A stretch of 6,216 nucleotides of DNA from assembly GCA_019308655.1 (NCBI GenBank), contig JAFDHS010000301.1, positions 1 through 6,216 on the forward strand, written 5' to 3'. Under the pieces are notes generated by a model. That model saw only the letters and a list, made by a program, of their open reading frames with translations, did no database searches and was not told where the DNA came from. A program made the position numbers and the translations under genes. Below, piece by piece: positions 1 to 5,209 of the stretch. Source of the DNA: Deltaproteobacteria bacterium (lineage in GTDB: Bacteria > Desulfobacterota > Desulfobacteria > Desulfobacterales > JAFDHS01). Each line of letters begins with the position of its first letter. The first letter of the stretch is position 1.

Positions 1-51
1 GAAAGAGAACGCTTGTTTTTGTGCAGGTAACATATTATTTTACTTTAAAAT

Positions 52-891
52 ATGAGCTATAAAATGCCGGAACATAAAGCTTCATTTTCTGGAAAACAGA
101 TGACTACCGAAAAAGCGGAAATCAGTTTTAACCACCCATCTGAGGACACACTGCTGATTCACTTGAAAGGAATCTGGAAAATCAGTGCACGTTTACCCTC
201 GGACAATGAAGTTTACCCCTATCTGAAACCACCCGCAAGCGTCCAACGCATTACATTTGAAACCAATGGAATAACCGGGTGGGACAGCAACTTGATCGTT
301 TTTTTGATCAAGATTCACAACTATTGTTCAAAAAACAATATCGTATTGGAAAATGAAGGGCTTCCCCATGGTGTTAAAAAACTAATTGCCTTGGCAACTG
401 CGGTTCCGGAAAGAAAGGGCGCACGCAAAGAAACCCGACGCGAACCCTTTTTGGACCGCGTGGGAGCATGGGCCATGGGGCTGTGGCAATCCACAACGGA
501 ACTTTTGGAGTTTATCGGTGAAGCGGTCATTGCATTTGTGAGGTTTCTAACCGGAAAGGCCACCTTTCGCCGCACCGATTTTATGCTGTTCATTCAAGAA
601 TGCGGAGCCGATGCACTTCCCATCGTCACCCTGATCAGCGGCCTGGTCGGCCTGATCCTGGCCTTTGTAGGGGCTGTTCAGTTGATAATGTTCGGCGCCC
701 AGATCTATGTGGCCGATTTAGTGGGAATTGCCATGTTTCGCGTCATGGGGGCCATTATGGCCGGAATTGTCATGGCAGGCCGCACCGGTGCGGCGTTTGC
801 CGCTCAGTTGGGAACCATGCAGGTCAATGAAGAGATTGATGCACTGAACAGTTGGGAACCATGCAGGTCAATGAAGAGATTGATGCACTGA
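52..891 (+). CDS. N-terminal fragment of MlaE (STAS domain and first permease segments)
   Basis: This is the open part of mlaE before the break, 279 codons. The last 14 residues (from N266) are out-of-frame sequence from the second copy of the duplication. The start is uncertain. ATG 52 and ATG 64 have no good Shine-Dalgarno sequence, while ATG 100 has GGAAA about 5 bases upstream and would begin the protein at MTTEKAEISF, just ahead of the STAS fold. The fragment lacks the second half of the permease and is unlikely to transport on its own. Confidence 0.7.
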   Translation: MSYKMPEHKASFSGKQMTTEKAEISFNHPSEDTLLIHLKGIWKISARLPSDNEVYPYLKPPASVQRITFETNGITGWDSNLIVFLIKIHNYCSKNNIVLENEGLPHGVKKLIALATAVPERKGARKETRREPFLDRVGAWAMGLWQSTTELLEFIGEAVIAFVRFLTGKATFRRTDFMLFIQECGADALPIVTLISGLVGLILAFVGAVQLIMFGAQIYVADLVGIAMFRVMGAIMAGIVMAGRTGAAFAAQLGTMQVNEEIDALNSWEPCRSMKRLMH

Positions 892-892
892 A
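805..892 (+). repeat. Perfect 44-bp tandem duplication inside mlaE
   Basis: The unit, starting CAGTTGGGAACC and ending GATGCACTGAA, occurs twice head to tail at 805-848 and 849-892 with no mismatch. It encodes the conserved MlaE segment QLGTMQVNEEIDAL. It adds 44 bases (2 modulo 3), which causes the frame break. Flanking bases do not continue the period, so there are exactly two copies. Confidence 0.97.
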
Positions 893-1280
893 GACCATGG
901 GAATCTCTCCGATGGAATTTCTCGTGCTGCCGAGAATGCTGGCCCTGGTATTGATGATGCCGTTGCTCTGTGTTTATGCAGACCTGATGGGGGTTATCGG
1001 CGGTCTGATCGTCGGGGTGGGCTTGCTCGATATCGGTTTGACCCAATACATCAATCAGACCAAAGCGGCCCTGAGTTTGACACACTTCTTTATCGGAATT
1101 TTTCAGGCCGGCGTCTTCGGCGTACTGGTAGCCCTGGCCGGATGCCTCAGAGGGATGCAATGCGGCCGCAGCGCCTCGGCCGTCGGCGATGCAACGACTT
1201 CAGCCGTGGTGACCTCGATTGTTGCCATTGTCCTGGCAACGGCACTCGTGACGGTCGTGTGCAATATTCTGAGCATTTAA
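852..1280 (+). CDS. C-terminal fragment of MlaE permease
   Basis: This is the open frame for the second half of the permease. It can be read from TTG 852 or ATG 861, both inside the second duplication copy, and overlaps the end of the first fragment by about 30-40 bases. It holds hydrophobic segments matching the C-terminal MlaE helices (LVLPRMLALVLMMPLL, then a Gly/Val-rich helix, and a final helix near the C-terminus). There is only a weak GGGA before ATG 861. Reinitiation after the upstream TGA at 889-891 is conceivable, but this is best read as part of a broken gene. Confidence 0.6.
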   Translation: MGTMQVNEEIDALKTMGISPMEFLVLPRMLALVLMMPLLCVYADLMGVIGGLIVGVGLLDIGLTQYINQTKAALSLTHFFIGIFQAGVFGVLVALAGCLRGMQCGRSASAVGDATTSAVVTSIVAIVLATALVTVVCNILSI

Positions 1281-1284
1281 TTTC

Positions 1285-1300
1285 CGTTCCTTCGTTCCTT
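1285..1300 (+). repeat. 8-bp tandem duplication between mlaE and mlaF
   Basis: CGTTCCTT occurs twice, at 1285-1292 and 1293-1300, just after the mlaE stop. The copies are exact and the period does not extend further. It lies in the 60-bp spacer before mlaF and has no visible coding effect. Confidence 0.8.
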
Positions 1301-1340
1301 AAATCCTGCCCGTATAAACCGGGAAAGTGAGCCAAAGTTA

Positions 1341-2096
1341 ATGACTCAAAAAAAACCTCACATCATCGTTGAAGACCTGACCATGGCCTACGGTACGTTT
1401 GTCGTCCAGAGAGATCTGACGTTTACGATCAACCATGGTGATATCTTCATTATCATGGGCGGCAGCGGATGCGGCAAGAGTTCGCTGATGCGGAACATGG
1501 TGGGCCTTCAGAAACCGGCCAAAGGAAAGGTCTTTTATGAAGACATCAGCTTCTGGGAGGCGGGACCCGAAAAACGGGAGGAAATCATGCGGCGCATCGG
1601 CATCCTTTACCAGAGCGGTGCGTTGTGGAGTTCCATGACCCTGGCTGAGAACATCGCGCTGCCGTTGCAGACGTATACGGATTTAAGCGTTGGTCGGATT
1701 CGCGAAATCGTATCCTTTAAACTGGCCCTGGTCGGACTGGCCGGTTTTGATGATTATTATCCGTCCGAAATCAGTGGGGGCATGCGAAAACGGGCAGGAT
1801 TGGCAAGGGCCATGGCAATGGACCCTGGAATCCTTTTTTTTGATGAGCCTTCGGCAGGACTGGATCCGATCAGCGCCCATCTGCTGGATGATTTAATTCT
1901 CGAACTTCGGGAAAGTCTGGGAGCAACGGTGGTTATGGTTACCCACGAACTGGACAGCATCTTTGCCATTGGCAATAACTCCGTGTTTCTCGATACCACT
2001 GAAAAAACGATGATCGCCCAGGGAGACCCCAAAAAACTGTTGGCGGAATCAAAGAATCCCACAGTCCACAGTTTTCTGACCAGGGGTAAAGCATAA
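1341..2096 (+). CDS. mlaF: MlaF-type ABC transporter ATP-binding protein
   Basis: This is the cytoplasmic ATPase that would power MlaE/MlaD lipid transport. At 251 aa it has the usual length for the family and is intact. Motifs in order: Walker A GGSGCGKSS (residues 40-48); Q-loop in YQSGALWSSM (Q91), the QSGALF-like form typical of MlaF/Ttg2A; signature ISGGM (144-148) followed by RKRAGLARAMA; Walker B ILFFDEP (164-170) with catalytic E169; D-loop SAGLDP (171-176); and switch H202 in VTHELDS. The start at ATG 1341 is supported by GTGAG nine bases upstream. It lies 60 bp after mlaE and is probably co-transcribed with it. Family assignment is secure. The direction of lipid transport is not inferable. 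Confidence 0.95.
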   Translation: MTQKKPHIIVEDLTMAYGTFVVQRDLTFTINHGDIFIIMGGSGCGKSSLMRNMVGLQKPAKGKVFYEDISFWEAGPEKREEIMRRIGILYQSGALWSSMTLAENIALPLQTYTDLSVGRIREIVSFKLALVGLAGFDDYYPSEISGGMRKRAGLARAMAMDPGILFFDEPSAGLDPISAHLLDDLILELRESLGATVVMVTHELDSIFAIGNNSVFLDTTEKTMIAQGDPKKLLAESKNPTVHSFLTRGKA

Positions 2097-2144
2097 GTAT
2101 CTTAATTCTAAAATTTGTGTATTTTATGGCAAAAAAAGCTTTCC

Positions 2145-2213
2145 GCCACCAAGGCACAAAGACACGAAGAATATTATCTAAAAAAATACTTTGTGCCTTT
2201 GTGACTTTGTGGC
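2145..2213. repeat. Imperfect inverted repeat, CACAAAG-type intergenic element
   Basis: Two 25-base arms, 2145-2169 and 2189-2213, match as inverted repeats at 21 of 25 positions, separated by a 19-base AT-rich loop. The left arm contains GGCACAAAG followed by ACACGAAG, and the right arm CTTTGTGCC followed by TTTGTGACTTTGTGGC, so each arm is itself built of ~8-9 base sub-repeats. The RNA could form a long hairpin between mlaF and mlaD. Similar CACAAAG-rich palindromes are, from memory, common dispersed intergenic elements in environmental proteobacterial genomes. It lacks a clean GC stem followed by a T-tract, so I do not call it a terminator. Confidence 0.8.
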
Positions 2214-2226
2214 AAATAATTCCGGT

Positions 2227-2244
2227 TCCGGTTTATCCGGTTTA
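2227..2244 (+). repeat. 9-bp tandem duplication upstream of mlaD
   Basis: TCCGGTTTA is repeated exactly at 2227-2235 and 2236-2244. A further TCCGGT lies directly before it at 2221-2226, so the TCCGGT core occurs three times. The second copy ends at the AGGAG Shine-Dalgarno sequence of mlaD (2244-2248). Confidence 0.85.
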
Positions 2245-2259
2245 GGAGATTGGTGAATT

Positions 2260-2856
2260 ATGAGCACACAAGCAAACAAGAAGGCTATCGGCTTATTTGT
2301 CATAGCAGCGCTGGCTTTGGTGGTGGGAATCATTGTTATATTCGGCTCCGGAAAATTTTTTAAAGCCAGAAATAAATTCGTTGCCTACTTTGAGGGATCA
2401 GTAAAAGGACTCAGGGTCGGAGCGCCGGTGGTATTCAGGGGGGTTGAAATCGGTGAAGTTACCCGAATTAATATTTACGTCATTCATGAGGACCAATCGT
2501 TCCTGATCCCTGTTATTTTTGAAATAAATTCCGATAGGTTCCATGCCATCGGTCCTGACATTAAACATAGAGAAAAATATTTAGCCAACTTGATAGAAAA
2601 GGGGTTAAGAGCCCAGCTTCAGATGCAGAGCCTGGTGACCGGTCAACTGATGATCAATATCGACTTTTATCCCGACAAACCGCTCAGCCTCGTCGGAGAT
2701 AAAGGGCTGACTCTCCCTGAAGACGTGATGGAAATTCCAACGATTCAAACACCGCTGCAACGAATCGGAAAAACTCTGGAAGAAATTCCGCTCAGCGAGA
2801 TCCTGCGAAGAGATCCTGACCTCCAAAGGACTCACCCAAAGCCTCGACTATTTTGA
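2260..2856 (+). CDS. N-terminal fragment of MlaD (membrane anchor and MCE domain)
   Basis: This is the 198-codon open part of mlaD before the frame break. The start at ATG 2260 is supported by AGGAG at 2244-2248 (11 bases away, rather far) and by the immediately following membrane anchor. Real homology runs to about residue 183 (IPLSEILRR). The tail DPDLQRTHPKPRLF is out-of-frame sequence. The complete MCE domain is retained, so a truncated product could still form the ring, but it lacks the helical tail. Confidence 0.75.
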   Translation: MSTQANKKAIGLFVIAALALVVGIIVIFGSGKFFKARNKFVAYFEGSVKGLRVGAPVVFRGVEIGEVTRINIYVIHEDQSFLIPVIFEINSDRFHAIGPDIKHREKYLANLIEKGLRAQLQMQSLVTGQLMINIDFYPDKPLSLVGDKGLTLPEDVMEIPTIQTPLQRIGKTLEEIPLSEILRRDPDLQRTHPKPRLF

Positions 2857-2863
2857 AAAAACA

Positions 2864-3301
2864 ATGAAAGGTACCCGTGACCTTGTCAGTCATATTAATG
2901 AAAAAATTGATCCGCTGTCTGATGATATCGGACAAACACTGAACAACGCCAAAAAATTGATGCAAACCTTGAACCGTCAGATGAATCCCCTCCTTGCCGG
3001 TTTAAAGCAAACTTCAGATTCGGCAGACTCAACGCTGAGGGACACTCAAAAACTGGTCAACAATTTCAACGGACAAATAGATACGCTGGCGCTCGATTTT
3101 GCCAAAACACTTGATGAAACCAGACAGACCCTGTCAAACGTCAACGGCGCTATGGAGGCTGGTTCTCCTTTGCGATTTCAAATTGACACGACGATGCGTG
3201 AACTGGCGCAGGCCGCACGCTCCATAAGACTTCTGGCTTATTACCTTGAAAGAAATCCGGATGCCCTGATTCGTGGAAGAGCTCAAACGGAAGGAGAATA
3301 A
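2864..3301 (+). CDS. C-terminal helical tail of MlaD, separated by the frame break
   Basis: This 145-codon open frame encodes the helical tail. Repeating patterns such as LNNAKKLMQTLNRQMNPLLAGLKQ and DTQKLVNNFNGQIDTL suggest coiled coil, ending in the conserved SIRLLAYYLERNP. It has no Shine-Dalgarno sequence at ATG 2864, no signal peptide or membrane anchor, and the same frame stays open and protein-like upstream of the ATG. It is part of mlaD, not a separate gene. Confidence 0.75.
   Translation: MKGTRDLVSHINEKIDPLSDDIGQTLNNAKKLMQTLNRQMNPLLAGLKQTSDSADSTLRDTQKLVNNFNGQIDTLALDFAKTLDETRQTLSNVNGAMEAGSPLRFQIDTTMRELAQAARSIRLLAYYLERNPDALIRGRAQTEGE
3291..3296 (+). promoter_or_regulatory. Ribosome binding site of the PqiC-like lipoprotein gene
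   Basis: AAGGAG at 3291-3296 lies within the last codons of mlaD, seven bases before ATG 3304. It fixes that start and suggests translational coupling with mlaD. Confidence 0.75.
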
Positions 3302-3303
3302 GG

Positions 3304-3966
3304 ATGAAAAAGTCATTGAGAGTTACGGTATTTATTCTGGTTGCCATGGTAATTTTTTTATCCGGCTGCTTAAATCCCCGTAAATCCAAACCCACCAGGT
3401 ATTTTGTGCTGAACTCTCTTTACAGCGCTGAAAACCGGCCGGAACCCGTTGCCGACTTAAAGAACGCCGTTATCGTTATCGGCCCCGTAAGAATTCCGAT
3501 GAAGCTGGACCGCCCCCAGATCGTGACCCGCACCACTCAAAACGAAATTCGGATGGCCCCACTGGCCGAGTGGGCAGAGCCTCTGGATGTCAATCTTTCC
3601 AGAGTTCTGGCTGAAAATCTCTCTATCCTGCTTGGATCGGATAAAATCGCCGTTTTCCCGTGGTTGAAGTCCGTCAAAACGGATTATCAGTTGACGGTGG
3701 ATGTCACCCGCTTCAGTGGAAATCTTGGTAAAAAGGCATCGTTGCGGGCCCAATGGACCGTTTTCGGCGAAAATGGAAAGACCGAACTCTTAAAAAGTTA
3801 CGCTAATATCGAGGAACCTGTCAGAGGAGAAGATGTCGCCGCGGTTGTGAAAGCCCAAAACCGCACGGTGGAAAGGCTCAGCAGGCAAATAGCCGAGGCA
3901 ATCAAAGCCCGAGGCAATCAAAGCAATTTCAGAAAAAAAATAATTATTTTTCCGGATAAAGGATGA
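3304..3966 (+). CDS. PqiC-like ABC transport auxiliary lipoprotein, altered C-terminus
   Basis: This is a lipoprotein of the PqiC/YmbA type (ABC-type transport auxiliary lipoprotein family). PqiC is thought to sit in the outer membrane and receive the MCE protein's periplasmic end. A signal peptide ends in lipobox LSGC (19-22), with C22 as the lipidation site and Leu after it, which fits outer-membrane sorting. Family marks follow: YFVLN (33-37), GPVRIPMKLDRPQIVTR (60-76) and EWAEPL (89-94). It starts two bases after mlaD, so it belongs to the same operon. A 16-bp tandem duplication at 3893-3924 shifts the frame after A202. The present product ends with 18 extra-frame residues (RGNQSNF... to 220 aa). 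Without one copy it would end AIKAISEKK at TAA 3941-3943, giving 207 aa. The fold should be largely intact. Confidence 0.9.
   Translation: MKKSLRVTVFILVAMVIFLSGCLNPRKSKPTRYFVLNSLYSAENRPEPVADLKNAVIVIGPVRIPMKLDRPQIVTRTTQNEIRMAPLAEWAEPLDVNLSRVLAENLSILLGSDKIAVFPWLKSVKTDYQLTVDVTRFSGNLGKKASLRAQWTVFGENGKTELLKSYANIEEPVRGEDVAAVVKAQNRTVERLSRQIAEAIKARGNQSNFRKKIIIFPDKG
3893..3924 (+). repeat. Perfect 16-bp tandem duplication at the lipoprotein 3' end
   Basis: CCGAGGCAATCAAAGC occurs at 3893-3908 and again at 3909-3924. The flanks do not continue the period. Sixteen is 1 modulo 3, so it changes the frame of the last codons and bypasses a TAA at 3941-3943, moving the stop to 3964-3966. Confidence 0.97.
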
Positions 3967-3986
3967 TGAAAAAGAGGAGCATTTAT

Positions 3987-4094
3987 ATGAAATCGCCACA
4001 GACCCACACAAACCCACACAAAAATTTAAAAAGCAGGGGAAGCACCCACTATTTCATGTGGTGTTGTGTCGGCATGACATGGAGGTTATTATGA
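3987..4094 (+). CDS. Possible 35-aa leader ORF before the efflux adaptor gene
   Basis: ATG 3987 has a near-ideal Shine-Dalgarno sequence (GAGGAG at 3974-3979, seven bases away). Its frame runs to TGA 4092-4094, overlapping the adaptor's ATG 4091 as ATGA, a geometry typical of translational coupling. The product would be about 35 residues (MKSPQTHTNP... ending MTWRLL), with no recognisable domain. It contains the 10-bp tandem repeat at 4002-4022; with only one copy the frame would close after ten codons at TAA. I regard it as a weak candidate. The peptide looks like translated low-complexity spacer. Confidence 0.22.
   Translation: MKSPQTHTNPHKNLKSRGSTHYFMWCCVGMTWRLL
4002..4022 (+). repeat. 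10-bp tandem repeat in the spacer before the adaptor gene
   Basis: ACCCACACAA is repeated exactly at 4002-4011 and 4012-4021, with one further matching base. It lies in the 124-base spacer between the lipoprotein and adaptor genes, in a CCACAGACCCACAC-type low-complexity stretch whose composition recalls the CACAAAG arms at 2145-2213. I see no clear terminator or promoter in the rest of this spacer. Confidence 0.85.
4081..4085 (+). promoter_or_regulatory. Ribosome binding site that sets the adaptor start
   Basis: GGAGG at 4081-4085, five bases before ATG 4091, decides between this start and the in-frame GTG 4058 or ATG 4079. Starting at 4091 also puts a clean lipoprotein signal peptide at the N-terminus. 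Confidence 0.85.
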
Positions 4095-5188
4095 AATCGT
4101 TTTTTGACAATTTTTTTGTACGGATTTTATTGTTGGTCTTCATATTGATTGCCATAACGGCATGCAGAGAAAAAACTGAAATCCTTGAAGAAGTTCGTGT
4201 CCTTAAGACGATAACCGTCAGCGAACCGGCTACCGTTCAGATACGCAAGTTCTCCGGAATTGTTTATGCAACCGATTCTTCCAAGCTGAGTTTTGAGGTC
4301 AGCGGAAGGGTTGAAACCGTAGAGGTCGATATTGGAAACCAGGTCAAGGAAAACCAGGTACTGGCCGTTCTTGACAAGGAAGCCTACAGGTTGGCTGTAG
4401 ATGCTGCTGAAGCTGAACTTGTAAAGGCCGAGGCCAAGGTTGTCAATACAAAAGAGGACTATAAGCGCCAGGAGAGGGTTTATCAACAGGGTGCGGGCGC
4501 CAAAAGCAAGCTGGACAGAGCAAAATATAATTACAATGCAGCCAAAAGCGGCGTGAATTATCAGGTTGCAAACCTGAACCTCGCAAAACGTAATCTTCGC
4601 AATACAACGATGAAAGCACCGTACGATGGTAATATTGCCCGGCGGTCAGTGGACCCCCATGAAGAGATAAAAGCCGGCCAGAAGATGTTCGAAATTAATG
4701 CCAAAGGGGCAATGGAAGTACAGCTGGCTGTTCCGGAAACCACGATCCATCAACTGCATATCGGCGATCCGGCAACGGTCAGCTTTTCCACCTTGCCGGG
4801 TAAATCCATAAATGGCCGTATCAGCTATATCGGTTCCGCCGCTGTAAAAGCCAACGCTTTCCCGGTCAAGGTAGGGCTGATCAACCCGCCTGATAGAATA
4901 AATCCCGGTATGACGGCTGAAGCCACACTTTTTTTAAAAGATGAGAGCCGGAAGTCAGGTTATCTGGTTCCGGTCCAGGCGATCCTTCCGGGAAAGGAAC
5001 CCAGGCAGGGGTATGCGTTTGTGTATGACCCCGAAACCTCCACCGTCCGAAAAACTCCGGTGCGCAGCCGTGGCGCGGAGCAGAACATGGCGGTGATATA
5101 TGAAGGTCTCTCGGCCGGAGACATTATTGCCGTGGCCGGGGTAAGTTTCCTGGCTGATGGGATGAAAGTTAAACTGATGGGGCAGTAG
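4091..5188 (+). CDS. RND efflux periplasmic adaptor subunit (membrane fusion lipoprotein)
   Basis: This is an AcrA/HlyD-type adaptor linking an RND pump in the inner membrane to an outer-membrane channel. The 365-aa protein is intact. A signal peptide with lipobox ITAC (22-25) makes C25 the lipid anchor. The first half of the lipoyl domain (~66-98) includes LSFEVSGRVETVEVDIGNQVKENQVLAVLD in sequence. An alpha-helical hairpin follows (~100-170; Ala/Lys/Glu-rich, with RVYQQGAGAKSKLDRA at the turn region). The second lipoyl half (~172-203) carries MKAPYDGNIARR. The beta-barrel spans ~208-282 (including NPGMTAEATLFL) and the membrane-proximal domain ~290-362. It is 124 bp after the lipoprotein gene and 21 bp before the pump gene, with which it forms an operon. 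Substrate cannot be inferred. Confidence 0.93.
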   Translation: MKSFFDNFFVRILLLVFILIAITACREKTEILEEVRVLKTITVSEPATVQIRKFSGIVYATDSSKLSFEVSGRVETVEVDIGNQVKENQVLAVLDKEAYRLAVDAAEAELVKAEAKVVNTKEDYKRQERVYQQGAGAKSKLDRAKYNYNAAKSGVNYQVANLNLAKRNLRNTTMKAPYDGNIARRSVDPHEEIKAGQKMFEINAKGAMEVQLAVPETTIHQLHIGDPATVSFSTLPGKSINGRISYIGSAAVKANAFPVKVGLINPPDRINPGMTAEATLFLKDESRKSGYLVPVQAILPGKEPRQGYAFVYDPETSTVRKTPVRSRGAEQNMAVIYEGLSAGDIIAVAGVSFLADGMKVKLMGQ

Positions 5189-5199
5189 ACGGAGAAACA

Positions 5200-5206
5200 G
5201 AGGTGG
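5200..5206 (+). promoter_or_regulatory. Ribosome binding site of the RND pump gene
   Basis: GAGGTGG at 5200-5206 lies just before ATG 5210 and within the 21-base gap after the adaptor stop. The AGG core is six bases from the start codon. Confidence 0.7.
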
Positions 5207-5209
5207 AAA

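Larger units (their letters stand above)
52..1280 (+). pseudogene. mlaE: STAS-MlaE lipid ABC transporter permease, split by a 44-bp tandem duplication
   Basis: This is the inner-membrane permease of an MCE-type (Mla) phospholipid transporter. Residues ~20-115 look like a STAS/MlaB-like domain fused ahead of the permease; in E. coli MlaB is a separate protein. Residues ~150-265 begin the MlaE domain, with hydrophobic segments at ~188-212 and ~222-242. The family motif GRTGAAFAAQLGTMQVNEE runs from residue 243, followed by IDAL. Directly there, a perfect 44-bp unit is repeated (805-848 and 849-892). Because 44 is not a multiple of 3, the frame is lost after residue 265 and stops at 889-891. The rest of the domain (KTMGISPMEF onwards, with further membrane segments) continues in another frame to the TAA at 1278-1280. 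Deleting one copy gives a single 394-residue protein, a sensible length for a STAS-MlaE fusion. Identity is strong. Whether the break is real or an assembly error cannot be told here. Confidence 0.88.
2260..3301 (+). pseudogene. mlaD: MlaD-family MCE-domain protein, frame broken near 2800-2850
   Basis: This is the periplasmic, membrane-anchored substrate-binding subunit of the MCE transporter. Residues 10-29 form an N-terminal membrane anchor (IGLFVIAALALVVGIIVIFG). The single MCE domain covers ~39-140 and includes FEGSVKGLRVGAPVVFRGV and GEV (44-67) and the LRAQLQMQSLVTGQL segment. A long helical, coiled-coil-like tail follows, ending in the typical SIRLLAYYLERNPDALIRG. The first reading frame ends at TGA 2854-2856. 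The sensible sequence then continues one frame over (from about ILTSKGLTQSLDYFEKTM) to TAA 3299-3301. Removing one base near 2806-2810 joins them into ~346 aa, normal for PqiB/MlaD-like proteins with one MCE domain. GAGATCCTG occurs at 2797-2805 and 2810-2818, so local slippage is a plausible cause. Confidence 0.85.

Noticed and set aside
36..52. AT-only inverted repeat (7-bp arms) just before the first mlaE ATG, and a possible TATTAT -10 box at 33-38
   Set aside because: AT-rich chance pairing is likely. The only -35-like match (TTGTTT at 13-18) is 14 bases away, too short a spacer for a convincing promoter.
291..312. Perfect 7-bp inverted repeat CTTGATC / GATCAAG with a T-rich loop, resembling a hairpin
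   Set aside because: It lies within the STAS coding region, where the codons for LIVFLIK explain the pattern, and it has no terminator T-tract in the right place.
804..1160. Antisense open frame over mlaE
   Set aside because: It is the complement of strongly conserved permease sequence, with a composition typical of a shadow frame and no start signals. The other minus-strand frames are the same.
2810..2822. 13-bp tandem duplication as the cause of the mlaD frame break
   Set aside because: Only nine consecutive bases match at period 13, so a full 13-bp duplication is not supported. A one-base insertion or two-base loss fits equally well.
2864..3301. Independent small periplasmic protein gene
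   Set aside because: It has no ribosome binding site, signal peptide or anchor. The frame is protein-like upstream of the ATG, and the content matches the MlaD tail.
4043..4063. Hairpin CACCCAC / GTGGTG as a terminator before the adaptor gene
   Set aside because: The stem needs a bulge, is short, and no T-tract follows.
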